NCBI GenBank assembly: GCA_026686845.1
Contig: JAIVEN010000004.1
Span: 25,762,827 to 25,826,826, forward strand
Reading direction: 5' to 3'
Length of the DNA stretch: 64,000 bases
DNA from: Adenanthera pavonina
Taxonomy: Eukaryota; Streptophyta; Magnoliopsida; Fabales; Fabaceae
Shown: piece by piece, positions 43,932 to 55,868 of the stretch
How positions within the stretch are numbered: position 1 is the first letter of the stretch
Layout of the letters: every line of letters begins with the position of its first letter
Position numbers and translations under genes: made by a program
Notes under the pieces: model-generated
Seen by the model: the letters and a program-made list of their open reading frames with translations, nothing else
Database searches by the model: none
What the model was told of the DNA's origin: nothing

Positions 43932-46061
43932 GTGGATGTAATAAACATAACAAGTTATATCATTAACAGAGCCTACATTAGACCAATTCTGGGGAAGACA
44001 CCTTATGAGCTGTACAAAGGAAGGAAGGCAAACCTCTCACACCTACATGTATTCGGCTGTAAATGCTTCATTTACAACAATGGAAAAGAGAATCTGGGTA
44101 AATTTGATGCCAAATCGGATGAAGGTATATTTCTTGGCTATTCAAGTAGAAGTAAAGTATATAAGGTTTTCAATAAAAAGACCAGAACTATAGAAGAATA
44201 TGTGCATGTTGTGTTTATTGAAAATGAAACTATTTCCAAGCATGTAATTGATGAAGATGAGCTTATTTCTACCTTTAAGAACTTAAATCTTTTTAGAGAA
44301 GATAAAATTGAACATAAAAAAAATATGAATCTACTAACGTAGAGGAAGATATTCAGGAGAAAGATCTTGAATTTGAAAACAATGAAGAAATGTCTCAATA
44401 ACTCCCTAGAGCTTAGAGATATCAAAGGAATCATCCAGTTGATCAAGTGATTGAGGATGTTTAAGAGAATGTTAAAAACAGAAGACAACTTATGGATTAA
44501 ATAGACAACCATGCATTCATTTCTCAAAGTGAACCTAAGTGTGCTGAAGAAGCCTTAATTGATAAATATTGGATACTAGCTATGTAAGATGAATTAAATT
44601 AGTTTGAAAGAAATCAAGTTTGGGATTTAATACCTAGACCTAAAGATCACCCTATTATTGGCACTAAATGGGTTTTTAGAAATAAACTCAATGAATCAGG
44701 AACAATCGTTAGAAATAAAGCAAGATTAGTTGCCAAAAGATATAATTAAGAAGAAGGTATTAATTATGAGTAAACTTTTTCTCTAGTTGCAAGATTAGAA
44801 GCAATAAGAATCCTCTTAGCCTATGCATGCATGAAAAACATAATGTTATATCAAATGGATATAAAAAGTGCTTTTCTAAATGGATATATCATGGAAGAGG
44901 TTTATGTTGATCAACCTCCAGGTTTTGAGGACTCAACAAAACCAAATAATGTTTATAAACTAAAGAAAGCTCTTTATGGCTTAAAACAAACTTCTAGAGC
45001 ATAGTATGAAAGGCTAAGTAATTTTCTAACTGAAAAGGGATTTAATAGAGGAAAAGTGGATGCAACTTTGTTCACTAACAAAGAAAATAAAGACTTACTT
45101 ATTGTTCAAATCTATGTTGATGATATTTTATTTGGCGCTACTAATGAATCTCTTTGCAAGAATTTCTCTAAGCTAATGTGTGGTGAATTCGAAATGTCAA
45201 TGATAGGTGAGCTCAACTTCTTCCTTTGACTGCAAATTAAGCAATATGATGATGACATCTTCCTCAATCAATCAAAATATTTGAAGGAGTTGCTAAAAAA
45301 GTTTGGTATGGAAAATGTCAAGTCAATAGGGACTCCATGGTTGCTGCAACAAAACTTGGTATGGATGAAGGAGGATAGGCCTTTGACATAACTCAGTATA
45401 AGAGAATGATTGGATCTCTATTGTATCTAATAGCTAGCATAACTAACATTATGTTAAGTATCTGTATGTGTACAATGTTCTAATCATGTCCCAAAGAGTC
45501 TCATGCAACAACTATGAAAAGAATTTTCAAGTATCTAATTGGAACATCACATATGAGGCTCTAGTATCCTAAAGGCATTGGAGAAGAGCTCATAGGATAT
45601 ACTGATGTTGACTTTGCTGGATCCAAAACTGATAGAAAAAGCACAAGTGGAACATGTCAGTTTCTTGGTGGATCTCTGATTTCATGGTTTAGCAAGAAGC
45701 AGAACAATGTGACTTTCTCCATAGCAAAAGTTGAGTATATTGCAGCTGGCAGCTATTGTGCTCAAGTCCTTTGGATGAAGCAGTAACTTGAAGATCTTGA
45801 GATTAAGATGAAGAAATATCAATAAAATGTGATAACCAAAGTGCTATTAACATCATAAAGAATCTTATCATACATTCAAGGATAAAACACATTGAAGTAA
45901 GGCATCACTTCATAAGGGATCATGTTTTGAAAGGAGACATCAAAGTGGAATACATCCTTACTAAAGATCAAATTGCAGACATTCTGACTAAGCCTCTTGT
46001 AGAAGATAGACATTGCAAAATTAGAAGAAAATTAGGAATGGTTAATCCCAATGAGTTGTAA
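43932..46061 (+). pseudogene. Integrase C-terminus, reverse transcriptase and RNase H of element D
   Basis: 43932-44342 holds the integrase C-terminal block GKTPYELYKGRKANL and LGYSSRSKVYKVF. The reverse transcriptase that follows is riddled with in-frame stops, many of them TAG or TAA where a Gln or Trp codon is expected. The catalytic YVDD can still be read at 45113-45124, followed by ILFGA. RNase H shows SGTCQFLGGSLISWFSKKQ (about 45645-45710). The frame ends VNPNEL and TAA at 46059-46061, like element B. Confidence 0.9.
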
Positions 46062-46962
46062 GTAAGCCCTTATATACATCTATTTAAAGTTTTTGAAATT
46101 GAATTAATACTAACTTTAGCATCGGAGTGTGTTTGAGATGTGTTGCAGATGTTTCACATGAGTTTAGATTATAACAAATCTTTATATTGGAGCTACTCAG
46201 ACCTACACAATCAAAAGATGCTGAAGGAAGTTGAAAATTCAAACTTAAAGGATAAATTTGTAAGTTCAAAATTTTGAAATTCATATTTCATAAGGTTATT
46301 AGATGAATTTCCATGTTGACTTGTGTTTTTGAATGAACTACCATGCTCGTCAGATAAATTTCAGTAGCTCACACACTGTAACAGTACTATCATAACCCTA
46401 TTTCACAAGTTTCAAACAATAAGCAAGCACGAACAAGACAAGCAACAGATGAATTTCATTTATGAAAGTTCATCTTACAGAGACTTAATATGAGAGTATG
46501 TTTCAACAGATGAATTTAATGATTAAAAAGTTGAACTTTAAAGTTTTGTAAAGTGTTTCTAAGATTTGTATTTTGAGATATGGAAATTTGCACAAAAATC
46601 ATTTTGAGTAAAGTCATCATTCACATTGTACTTCGGAAATTCAAATTTCAATTGTCCAACAGATGAACTTCAAGATGAAAATTTATCTATAAGTAAGCCT
46701 CTCCTTGTAGGTTAACTCATAACTACTTGAAATTCAAATTTTGACCTCTCAAAATTCATTTGTTGAACGTTTACAGATGTTAAAATCAAAGGTCTCCCTC
46801 TGAATAGATGCAACCATATTCATCTCTCTGTCAAGTCTATTCAAATCCTCTCTTAAATTCTCATTACCTCAATTCATGAATCCTTATTTCCCACCGATTA
46901 AACTGCTTTTTGCACCTTATAAATTCATTCTCTACATCTTTCTGCAACATTCATCCATAAGA
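46062..46962 (+). promoter_or_regulatory. Spacer upstream of the env-like ORF in element D
   Basis: This 0.9-kb non-coding stretch carries repeated partner/palindrome motifs like those of U3: CAACAGATGAATTTCA (about 46444), CAACAGATGAATTTAA (about 46505), GAAATTCAAATTTCAA (about 46635), CAACAGATGAACTTCA (about 46657), GAAATTCAAATTTTGAC (about 46730). CACCTTATAAATTC at about 46913 contains a TATA-like box roughly 45 bases before the env-like ATG. The same CCACCGATTAAACT...CACCTTATAAA order is kept in element B. A promoter role is inferred. Confidence 0.45.
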
Positions 46963-49171
46963 ATGGCAAGAGTTAAGAATCCAGAAGTTAGAAAAGGGGA
47001 GTCAAGACCAAAGAGGGCGGTCAAGTCTCAATACGCCTATAAAAAAGGTAAGACTCAGAAGAGGAAAGGTGAATCTAGCAAGGGAACTCCTTCCAAGAAA
47101 CAAAAAACCACTCCCAAAGCCAATTCGAAGAAACCTACTCCAACTCCCTCGAAGAAAGCTGCTACTGCTGCTTCTGTTCCTCTTGCTTCTTCATCCTCCT
47201 CTAGTACTGAGTCAGGAGAATACCTGTTAACCACAATGCCATTATGGAGCAATGCTCATATTCTAGGTAAATATACCACCAAGTTTGTCAGCAAGAAGGT
47301 AATAAAGCCTCATTGTTCAAATATGAAATAATTCCTTATTTCTAACAATTTTGATATTAGGCTATAGATGATGAGATACAAAAGCTTGTTAGAAATTATG
47401 GAAAGATATGATGATGAGGGTGTTAAAACTTAGTATGCTGCCCTAAGGTATAACAACAAGAAAGAAAAATAGGAGGTAAATCTAAGGTCTAGAACCATCT
47501 GGCTGACTAATAAGACCTTCAATGAGGTGTTGGAAATACCCAGGCAAGATGGGTTGAAAATTGATATCACTACCTCAAAGTACATGGATGAAGATGGAGC
47601 TACAGATGAGGAAGGAGGTGCTTTCTTGAACTATAAAGAAAGTATAATGCTGAATACTTTGTTCAAAAGGCGTGAAAATAGGCCTCCTTTAAGTTTGTTG
47701 AAGCCCACTAGTCTCAGTGCCTAAGTTAGAATCCTACACTACATTGTGTCTAGGATTATATTCAACAAAGGAGGAAGTTTCAATTTGATCACAAGGGCTA
47801 AAGCACATGTGATGACTGCTATCATGTGTGGGAAGCTATTAAACATAGGCCATATCATCCTTCAATGCATAATCAAAGCAAGAGATCAGAGAAGAGATTC
47901 TACTCTGTCATATGCCTCAATCATCTTCAAAATTCTTCAGTATGCTAGGATTTAACACCTGGAGAAAGGACAAGGCAAGCTTACTAAAGTATTTGAAGAA
48001 TTAGGATGGGCATTGAAAGGAAAGATGACAGATGGATTGGAATAGGAGTTAGGAAGTCAGAAGATCTATTCTTTAACGAGGTGGTTCACACCAGCAAGCA
48101 GGAACTTCTAAGGTTGCTCTACCCTCATAGTCTATACCTCAACCTTCTCAACCTATTTCTCCTCTATCTTAGCCCACTCAGACACTCGTGTCATCCACTC
48201 CTTCTACCTGGGCTAAGCTATCCAAGATCACTAAGTTGTATGACAGCCTATCTGCACTCATGCTGAGCATCAGAGATGAGCAAAATACTAAGTTTACTCA
48301 TCTACAAGATCAGATTTTTCAGTTGGTAAAGAACATGAAAGTGGTTACTGATGCATATAAGGACATCAGAAGTGCTATTCCTTGCACATCAGCTCCACCT
48401 CAACCAGGACCTTCTGAGCTTGTCAGGTCTCTTACTCCTGAACCTTTAAGCCCATTTGAGTTAGCCTCTCATAAACCAGAAGATGATGAACATGCTAATG
48501 CTAAAGTTGCTAGCACTTTGGCCACTCCACAGGCCTCCAGCAATGAGGCAAGCCTTGGTCCCCCCTTAGTTTATGGCATTAAGGAAGAGGCTCATCAAGA
48601 AGCAAGCTCCCATGAGCCTACTGCTGAAGATACTCAGGATTCAATTCTTTCTACTCAAGAATCTAAGCAAATGGAGAAACTTGTAGCAGCCATAACTACT
48701 GCACCAATTATTCAAGCTGCTCTGAATGAGGAGAAAAGCCTTATACCATACGTGGATCTTGCAACTATTGCATATGATGCTATTATGCAAGCTCAAAGAT
48801 TGAGGCTTGAAGAGATGTTTCCTCCTCCTACTCTTGAACCTTCACCTCTTTCTACATATGGTCTCACTGAGGAGAGAAAGGCTCAACTGGCTATATCTAG
48901 ATAAATGATGCAAGAGCTTCTTAATGTCTCTGATGATAAGGAAGCAAGTCCTGAAGCATATGTACCTCTTCCTCAAATTAATCTTGATTTGCTTTTTGTC
49001 CTTGTTCCTCTTTGTGCTATTCCAGTCTCCCAGATTCCTCCTCCTGTTATGCATGCTTATATCCTTGATGATGCTAAAAATGGGGAGAAGACATCTGAGC
49101 AAACTAGAAAGACTGCTGTAGAACCATTTGGCAAGACCTACATCAAGAAATCCAAGCCCAAAAAGAAGTGA
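46963..49171 (+). pseudogene. Env-like (third) ORF of element D
   Basis: It begins MARVKNPEVRKGES and is strongly basic, with KKQKTTPKANSKK. It then has a Ser/Ala-rich stretch, a TTMPLWSNAHILGKYTTKF block, and after a stop at 47331 a VLEIPRQDGLKIDITTSK block (47527-47724). The largest intact piece (48188-48904, 238 codons) is Pro/Ser/Glu-rich and probably disordered. The end is KKSKPKKK. The basic ends and lack of clear membrane segments do not favour a true envelope glycoprotein. Function unknown. Confidence 0.75.
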
Positions 49172-49448
49172 TTGGATCTTAGAGTTGCTTGGTTTTTTCT
49201 TGTACTGCTTGTTTTTGCTTCTGTATCTCCTGTAATGATATATTTATCTCGTTTTAAAAATCTGTGTTTACAATGTCATATACTTGTATTGAAACCTTAA
49301 ATAAGTTAATTCAATGAGATTCTCTATTTCTCTTTTGATTTGTTGTACATGCTGCACTTATCTTCGAATTTTACTGCATATGTTGAGGGGGAGCTCTTAG
49401 AAGCAAATCCAAGTACTAATCTAGTTTGTAAGTTGTTTTGTCATCATC
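49172..49448 (+). other. 3' untranslated internal region of element D
   Basis: Non-coding DNA between the env-like ORF and the polypurine tract. It contains GAGGGGGAGCTCTTAG at about 49385, a second purine-rich tract, as is common upstream of Sirevirus 3' LTRs, and then GTCATCATC. Confidence 0.5.
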
Positions 49449-49462
49449 AAAAAGGGGAAGAA
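49449..49462 (+). other. Polypurine tract of element D
   Basis: AAAAAGGGGAAGAA lies directly before TGTTGAATC of the 3' LTR and is preceded by GTCATCATC, as in element B. Confidence 0.85.
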
Positions 49463-49778
49463 TGTTGAATCAAGTGTTTTTGATAATTCCAAACAATTGG
49501 AGCATAAAGTTGTACTAAGACATTGCAAGAAACCCATTGAATTCTTGCATGATAGTGAAAAATCTCAAGTAGTAGCTTGAGGATTGAATATAGGTCAAGA
49601 GAAAGAGACCGAACCAAGATAAATTCTTGTGTCCTTCTTCTTATACTTTGCTTACTGCCTTATTACATTTTACACTCTATTTTTTTGCATATTTTGCTTT
49701 CACTGCTTTCTTGTAATTTTGTAGAAAATTTTCAAGCTTCCCAATTCACCCTATTTTGAGAAGCTAACAGAATGAACG
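49463..49778 (+). repeat. 3' LTR of element D, internally deleted
   Basis: Only 316 bp. It equals the 5' LTR up to CTGGAGC (39529) and then jumps to GAGCATAAAG (from 40835), so 1309 bp of U3, including the promoter box, are gone. Both breakpoints carry GAGC, a 4-bp microhomology. The remaining right part differs from the 5' LTR at roughly one base in ten. Confidence 0.92.
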
Positions 49779-49783
49779 GGGAT

Positions 49784-51267
49784 GAATTAGGAAGTTCAAA
49801 ATATTTCTATAAAATTATGATAAAATAGTGATAGTAAAAGTTTCAAAAAATATGGTACAAAATATAAAAGACGGTTCCAAGGTAAAAGATGAGAATACAT
49901 AGATTTATCTTGATTCAGTTTACTCTACCTGACTTAAGTTCAGTCCTCAGGCTACCACTTGAGATTTTTCACTATCTTGCAAGAATTTAGTGGGCTCCTT
50001 ATAATGCCATAGTACAAACTTGTGCTTTGTTCTAAGAGCTTTCAAATTTATACTCTGCACTTTAACAAAGTATTTCCCAAATCCCTTGTGAAAACCCCTC
50101 ATAAGAAAAATCTTCTTTTAGAGGAAGAAAAGACTTTGTACAAAATGAAAAACTCTCTAATACAGAGTAAATGAGATAGTTGAGGTGCAATAAATGAAGT
50201 GTGAGTGGGTAAAAAGCTGTGACTAAAGATTTCAATAAACTCTCAGTATTTACAGTATAAATTTGTTGCCCACAACATCAAATGAAGTTTTATTTATAGA
50301 TTTATGGCTAAACTAATTGTTAGACACAAGATCTGGCCATTAAAGATGTTACCCAATGGTTACTTTGTAAAACTAACTATTTACCAACTATATTTAATGC
50401 GTCTGACATAATAAAATTTGAATTTTGGGTGCCAACAAATAAATGTCGCAGAGATCATAAGTTGAAGACTTTAATATTGAACTTCCAAAATTTGTCTATT
50501 CAAGAGTGAAATTCAAATTTTAATTTTGTCAAATATATCCCATATTAAAACATATAAATTTTCTTATTTAAAGTACATCTGTTGAGTATAAATAGTTGTC
50601 TCATGTTTCAATAATGCGCTCCAAATTTGAATTTTGGGAGGCTAAAATTTGTCTTAGTGACCAGCTTAACATGCCACAAAAGTTCTATTTTAAGAAATTC
50701 AAATTTTGCACTTTCAAATTCTTCTGTCAGATACACCTCTAATTAGACTTGTAAGTCTTCATTTTAAAGTTCAAATTTTGAAAACTAAAATTTGTCTGTT
50801 AGAGGATTTGTCTTGAACTCAGTTTGCATTTAATATTAGACGAACATTGACATACCTTTAGATGAATTTTGCATATTCCACTAACTATGCTTGACTCAAA
50901 ATTCAAATTTCAACATTTTGAAATTTGTTTGTCAGAGGTAACACCTCTGTAACCTCAAATTTCAGTCAGTTAAGTTCAAATTTTCAATGAAATATATAAC
51001 TTTTAACAACTTAAAATTAGTCTTAGTTAGTTTTTTTCAAATTTAACATATGTTAACATAGGATAACGTGAAAACACATATTTAAATGCAGTGGGAATTT
51101 GAAGAACTAAAATTAAAGCTTTTTACCTTGTGTACAAAATGGGAAATTCTAACAACTAATGCTTCACCTATTTATTCTTGGATTTCTTCACTTTAGTACT
51201 TACATTCCTTTGATATTTTCTTTTCAAGCTCTAGTTGTTTAAAATCATCAAAACACTTGATTCAACA
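49784..51267 (-). repeat. 5' LTR of element B, outer piece
   Basis: It continues the B 5' LTR after element D and ends GATTCAACA at 51267, followed by the TATTT duplication. With the 31-bp inner piece it totals 1515 bp, against 1512 bp for the 3' LTR. The promoter box CTATAAATA (minus) is at 50291-50299. Its palindromes have nearly all decayed to AAATTTGAATTT or AAATTCAAATTT. Confidence 0.92.
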
Positions 51268-51489
51268 TATTTTATTCTAAAAACTAAAAAAATTTTGATC
51301 AGTTCAAACTGGTTTTAGAACATTTTACAACCAATTTTCACTAGTTCAAGCCTGGGTCGGCTAGTTCTTGACCAGTTCTATGATATGCTAATCTTACTCT
51401 TTTTCTGGGCTAAACTTGGCACTAGTTCCTGGTGCAATTGATCGAACCGGCCAATCTGGTCCAATTTTTTATACATTGATGTTTAACAC

Positions 51490-51778
51490 TTAAACTTATT
51501 TTTTTTATTTCTCATTTTTTGATTTGCCCTTTAATATTTTACATCATACATGGCAACAATTTTGGGTCCCACTATACCAGGTTAATATCCATTCATGGGG
51601 TTTATTAGTATAGGGTCACTTTACTCTAAAAGTTTATTTAGGGTGCTCATAACTCCTCAATTCATGATAGATTTCCCCTTTAACGTTAAAAAAAATTGGT
51701 TCCTTCTATGACTTTATTAGCATAGGGTGACAATTGAAACATACTGATACTCCTCTTCCCTAGTAACATTACATTAAG

Positions 51779-51812
<34 letters not shown>

Positions 51813-52699
51813 AGTTTGTTTATTCATTCACATAACCTATTTATATGACACTTGTGCAAGTATGCTTTGAGAAGAAGGGATTGTTGTGAGGTGATGCTCC
51901 TTGCCTAACTTGAGCTCTAACTTTATCCTGATTTGATATAAAATGGTTAATCATGACTTGATTACATTTTGTTGTTCATTTAACCTTAGATGCTATAGTA
52001 AACCACATTTTGAAGAATAATTCTAATTTTGAGGCATTGACGCACTTTTGATGCATTCCTTCACGAATGGGTTCTTTGTTTCTATTAAGCTTCCATTGAA
52101 ATAGTAGATCTAGAGAGTTTAGATTTCATGTATAACTTCTTTTAAGGATTTTAATTTTTTATCTTAAAAAAATATGATGCCAAAAATAATATTTACACTA
52201 TATTTTTTTAAAAAAAATTGATTAAGGATAAATAAATATAAAAAGAAGAGATATAACATCTACACTATCTACAAGATCCGCTATTCTACAATAGCATGGA
52301 AAACAAATTCTTGTTTAAGTGATTGAAAGTTGAGTTACCCTTGTTCTTTCTATTATGATGATATTCGTTAGCATGAAATGAGGTTGCTTTTGTTGTGTCC
52401 AATTCACTATCTTCAATTTGGTTCATTTGTATTGCGTTTCTAGATACATTCAAATATCATTTTTCTTTAGGATTATTTGTATGATGTTTTTAATTTATGC
52501 ATTTATTTGCATGTGCCACAGATTGAGATACCATCTCTATTTGAGCACCATTTGAAGTGCTTGCACCATCTAAACTACTTAATTTGTTCAATGAATTTAT
52601 ATAGTTCTCAGATAATGAAGAAATTATCTGCAAGTTAATTGTTGTAATAATGCAGGTGTCCATTTGGGCATAGCCATGGAGTAGTGACGAATGAACTAT
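51490..52699. other. Intergenic DNA with a dispersed repeat copy
   Basis: It holds the inverted third copy of the AGGGTTAAAGGG repeat (about 51605-51690) and a (TC)n run at 51781-51805. The frame at 52490-52717 has no recognised domain. Confidence 0.4.
51781..51805. repeat. (TC)n microsatellite
   Basis: A 25-bp uninterrupted TC run. Confidence 0.95.
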
Positions 52700-54030
52700 G
52701 CTTATGTTGTCTAGCAACCTTACCGTAGGGTAATCAAATTAAACTATAGTATAGTGGTAATCCAAGGTCATATCTAAGGAATTGATTATTAAAACTAATT
52801 AAGTCAATATAATTAAGTGAGAGATACCAAAAAGAAAACAAGAAAGTGAATTTTTTTTGTTTGAGGGGGTTGTAAGATTAAAATAAAACTAAAGAAACAA
52901 ATAATAAAACTATGCAACTAGATTAAGATACAAAGTAAGAAATGGATGAATGAATCTAGAAACCAACAATGAAATGGAGGTGATGATCCTGGAATTGTGC
53001 TTAGAAGCATGGCTTTCCTCATTCAATTTTAATTGATTATGATTGGGAAAGTGATTAACAAATTTAATTAACTTAATCATCCAAAACCATTTAAGATGCA
53101 AATGATATACACTAAGTCTTACTTGAACCATCTACACCAGATTAATGCATAACCACTTGTTTAAGTTAATTAAACTCATTAATTAGGATGTAAAATTAGA
53201 CTAATTAACTAGCTAGAAATTAAGGTTATTAATCACCTAAAGATTAATTAAGAAATTAACCAAATGTACTTAATTAATACACATCCTAAGCTAGATCATA
53301 CATAACCATATAACACCATCTAACCTAACACGATTAGACAATTAATAACAATAATTACTGCCACCGAGCAGCATGAAATCCAGTTAATAACATTATCAAA
53401 TCTTGCGTAGAAACCATCCAAACAATGTTATTCATAACAATTGTTTATGCCAACAATAGTCACAATCACATATCAAAATCTACCTAACCATAGAATAAAT
53501 TCTTAATACAAGATCATAATCAGTGTCAACAATATCCACTCCAAACTCAAATATAACATTAACTTAACCATAGAATCAATACTAGATTCAAGAAAAGAAA
53601 AGAAAAGAAACTAAGCATGAAAATAGATAAACACTCCCCAAATTATCTTGAAGCCCTTGAACTTTTGCACCATGCTTCTAGCTCTCTTCCATAATCACCA
53701 CCAGGCCTTCTACTCACTTTTCATTGCAAGAGTTACTCTCAACCATTGAGAGGAAGCCATGGCCATGTTAAGCAAGAGAAGAGATGGAAAAAAGGAGCTT
53801 GGATGAAGATTTAATGGTGGAAAGATTGTGGAAATAAAGGTGGAAGAGTATGGGCATGTGTTTGCTGAAGGAAAATGTGGGAAAAGAGAGAAAATATAAG
53901 AGAAATAAGGAGGGGAGAGGGAAGGGGTTAAATGAAATTAGATAGGTAAGAAAAAGAGCAAGGGTTGAAATGTGCAAGAATGAGAGAATAGGAAGGGGTA
54001 TTTATAGTGAGAGGGATGGGTGGTTAGGGT
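52700..54030 (-). mobile_element. Unclassified LTR-element remnant, minus orientation
   Basis: On the minus strand there is a promoter-like CTATAAATACCCC at about 53995-54007, followed by a pyrimidine-rich leader of several hundred bases and, near 52760-52800, the phrase CCTTGGATTACCAC. This order resembles the LTR and leader of large gypsy-type or non-autonomous derivative elements. No second copy, primer site or pol domain was found, so the call is tentative. Confidence 0.3.
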
Positions 54031-55868
54031 TAAGGTGTGGTAAGAATGAAAGATGACAATGTGTGCTTGGTAATCAAGAAAAGAAATGGAGGCCTAGGAT
54101 TAAATGGTTAACTAACAAGAGTTAAAGGCTTAACTAAGGATAGAAAAGAACTAGAGTCAGGGTTAAGTTAAGATTGAGGGTAGAGACGTGTGCTTAATGT
54201 GTGAAAAAAGAAATGGATGGCTAAGATAGATTGGGTTAAATGACTATGGTTAAAGATAAACAAAGGTAAAAGAGAGACTATGGTAAAGTTTATTTACCAT
54301 GATAAATAATGGAGAGTTAAGATTAGAAAAGAGAATAGATGGTGAAGATTAAAGGAAGGACAAAATAATCTAGGACCAATAGAATGCAAGAATGAATTGG
54401 GGAGCTAATGAAAAGTACAAAAATAAGAAAATGCTAAAATGGAGTAATTTTTAGACTAGATCTTCCATAATTACCCTATGTCTTGACCTCCAAGTAGTCT
54501 TCAAGAATATCCCTATTAAATAAAAATAAAACAATTAAAGTATTTTATAACAAAATAAAAGGAATATGTGGAAATTTATCTTGGTCATTCAAGAAGGATA
54601 AGAATGCAATCTAATGATGGAAAATAAGGAAGAAATTTCATGAAAATTATCTAGGAAAATAGGTAAAGAATTTCAAGTTGATAAGTGGTAAGAAAATGGT
54701 GGAATAAATAAATAGAAATGAAAAATATAAATTGCATTCTTTAAAAAATGTCCATGTCCCAAAATATAAAAACCAAGGTTCAAATAATTAAAGGCATGGA
54801 TAAAAAAGGCAAATGGATTAAAAGGAAAATGAAAAAGAAATTAAAATAGTGAGTGCAAGAGAGAGAATGAGTGGAATGAATTTATGATATTTTATTTAAA
54901 TAAAAACCTTTAATTAATACAATCCTTGATTTTTCCACTTTAAGCCCAATTATTTCTACTTAATTAAGCTCATTTGTGACATTAAAAATAGGGATGTTTA
55001 ATATAAATTCAAAACAATTAAAATGAGTATAATTATGTAATTTTCAAACATGACATCTAAGGACCCAAAAGATAATTAGAAAGAAGACTTAAAATTCCAA
55101 ATTAATTCTATTTTTGGTCTAAGTTTGAAATTAGCCATATGTTCAAAATATTGTTCGACTAAGTCTATTTTGGCTAAATTTCCTTATTAAAAGTGCTAAA
55201 CATGAGCGATTAAAGATGTAAAAATATGCTTTATCACAATCTCGAAAGGAAAGAGAGAGAGAGAGAGAGGAGCTATTATAGTTTATTTTTGTTCATGATG
55301 TATTTTTTTTATAAGAGCCATGTATAATAACTTTCTGGTATTGTCAAATGAAATTAATTACTAATAAAATATTTTACAAAATAATAGTTGCCAATTTCTG
55401 AGCAACATGTACTCTTTCTGCAAGGACTTTGAAGTAACAAAACAGTGGCATCAAAAGTAAAATTTCCCCCTTCCAATAAGATTCAAATGGTTTTGTTATG
55501 TAACTTAAGAGGGGTCTTGGGGAAGATAAGGGTAAGAAAAAATAATAATAATTTTGAATTGAAACTTGAGAAATTTCTTGGAGAAGATAAGGTAGAGAAG
55601 GAGCAAAAGCATTCAAGACAAAGGAAACAAAGATAAATTAGGTTTATTCAAATCAATATATAAAAAAAAATATAGGAAGGCATATTATTCATTAGTCATA
55701 AATAGTATGATTTTTCTCTCATGTGATGCACAAGAATGATGTTGAATTATTTATCTTTGAATTCCTATAATGACAACGCATGTTGATGATATAAGAGAAC
55801 GAACATATAATTTATGGATAGAGTTTTAATAGTAGTAAAATAGGAAGATATAAAGTGAGAAGTAAGGG
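54031..55868. other. Purine-rich intergenic DNA, nothing coding
   Basis: It is strongly purine-biased on the plus strand (many GGAAAG and AAGATGG words), possibly a U3 region of the element before it. A (GA)n run lies at 55252-55269. No gene was recognised. Confidence 0.4.
55252..55269. repeat. (GA)n microsatellite
   Basis: An 18-bp uninterrupted AG run. Confidence 0.9.

Larger units (their letters stand above)
39489..49778 (+). mobile_element. Copia element D (Sirevirus-like), nested in the LTR of B
   Basis: This is a sister of element B in opposite orientation. The layout is: 5' LTR (39489-41113), primer site, gag-pol (41169-46061), spacer, env-like ORF (46963-49171), polypurine tract, and a shortened 3' LTR (49463-49778). 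The target duplication is GGGGT (39484-39488) and GGGAT (49779-49783), with one mismatch. The 3' end reads AACG instead of AACA. It split the B 5' LTR 31 bp from its inner edge. The internal region is 8.35 kb, close to that of B. It is dead through stops and frameshifts. Confidence 0.92.
27668..51267 (-). mobile_element. Copia element B (Sirevirus-like), nested host element
   Basis: This complete but dead LTR retrotransposon reads on the minus strand and is flanked by the perfect duplication TATTT (27663-27667 and 51268-51272). The order from its 5' end is: 5' LTR (51267-49784 and 39488-39458, split by element D), primer site, gag-pol (39402-34508), spacer, env-like ORF (31588-29463), polypurine tract and 3' LTR (29179-27668). 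Subtracting solo LTR C, the internal region is about 8.4 kb. The pol order with integrase before RT makes it Ty1/copia. The extra ORF after pol points to the Sirevirus group. All long frames are interrupted. Confidence 0.93.
27281..51489. mobile_element. TIR element interrupted by copia element B
   Basis: GTTTAACAAGGTATTAAAAA at 27281 and, read in reverse from 51489, GTGTTAAACATCAATGTATA form an imperfect terminal inverted repeat. Each continues into TCGGAC or TTGGACC and then CCGG-containing sequence. Removing element B leaves about 0.6 kb of AT-rich non-coding DNA, a typical non-autonomous DNA transposon. The target duplication is not clear, so the superfamily is open. Confidence 0.45.

Noticed and set aside
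55374..55636. Overlapping 80- and 63-codon frames
   Set aside because: No recognisable domain on either strand, and they mirror each other as chance frames in purine-biased DNA.
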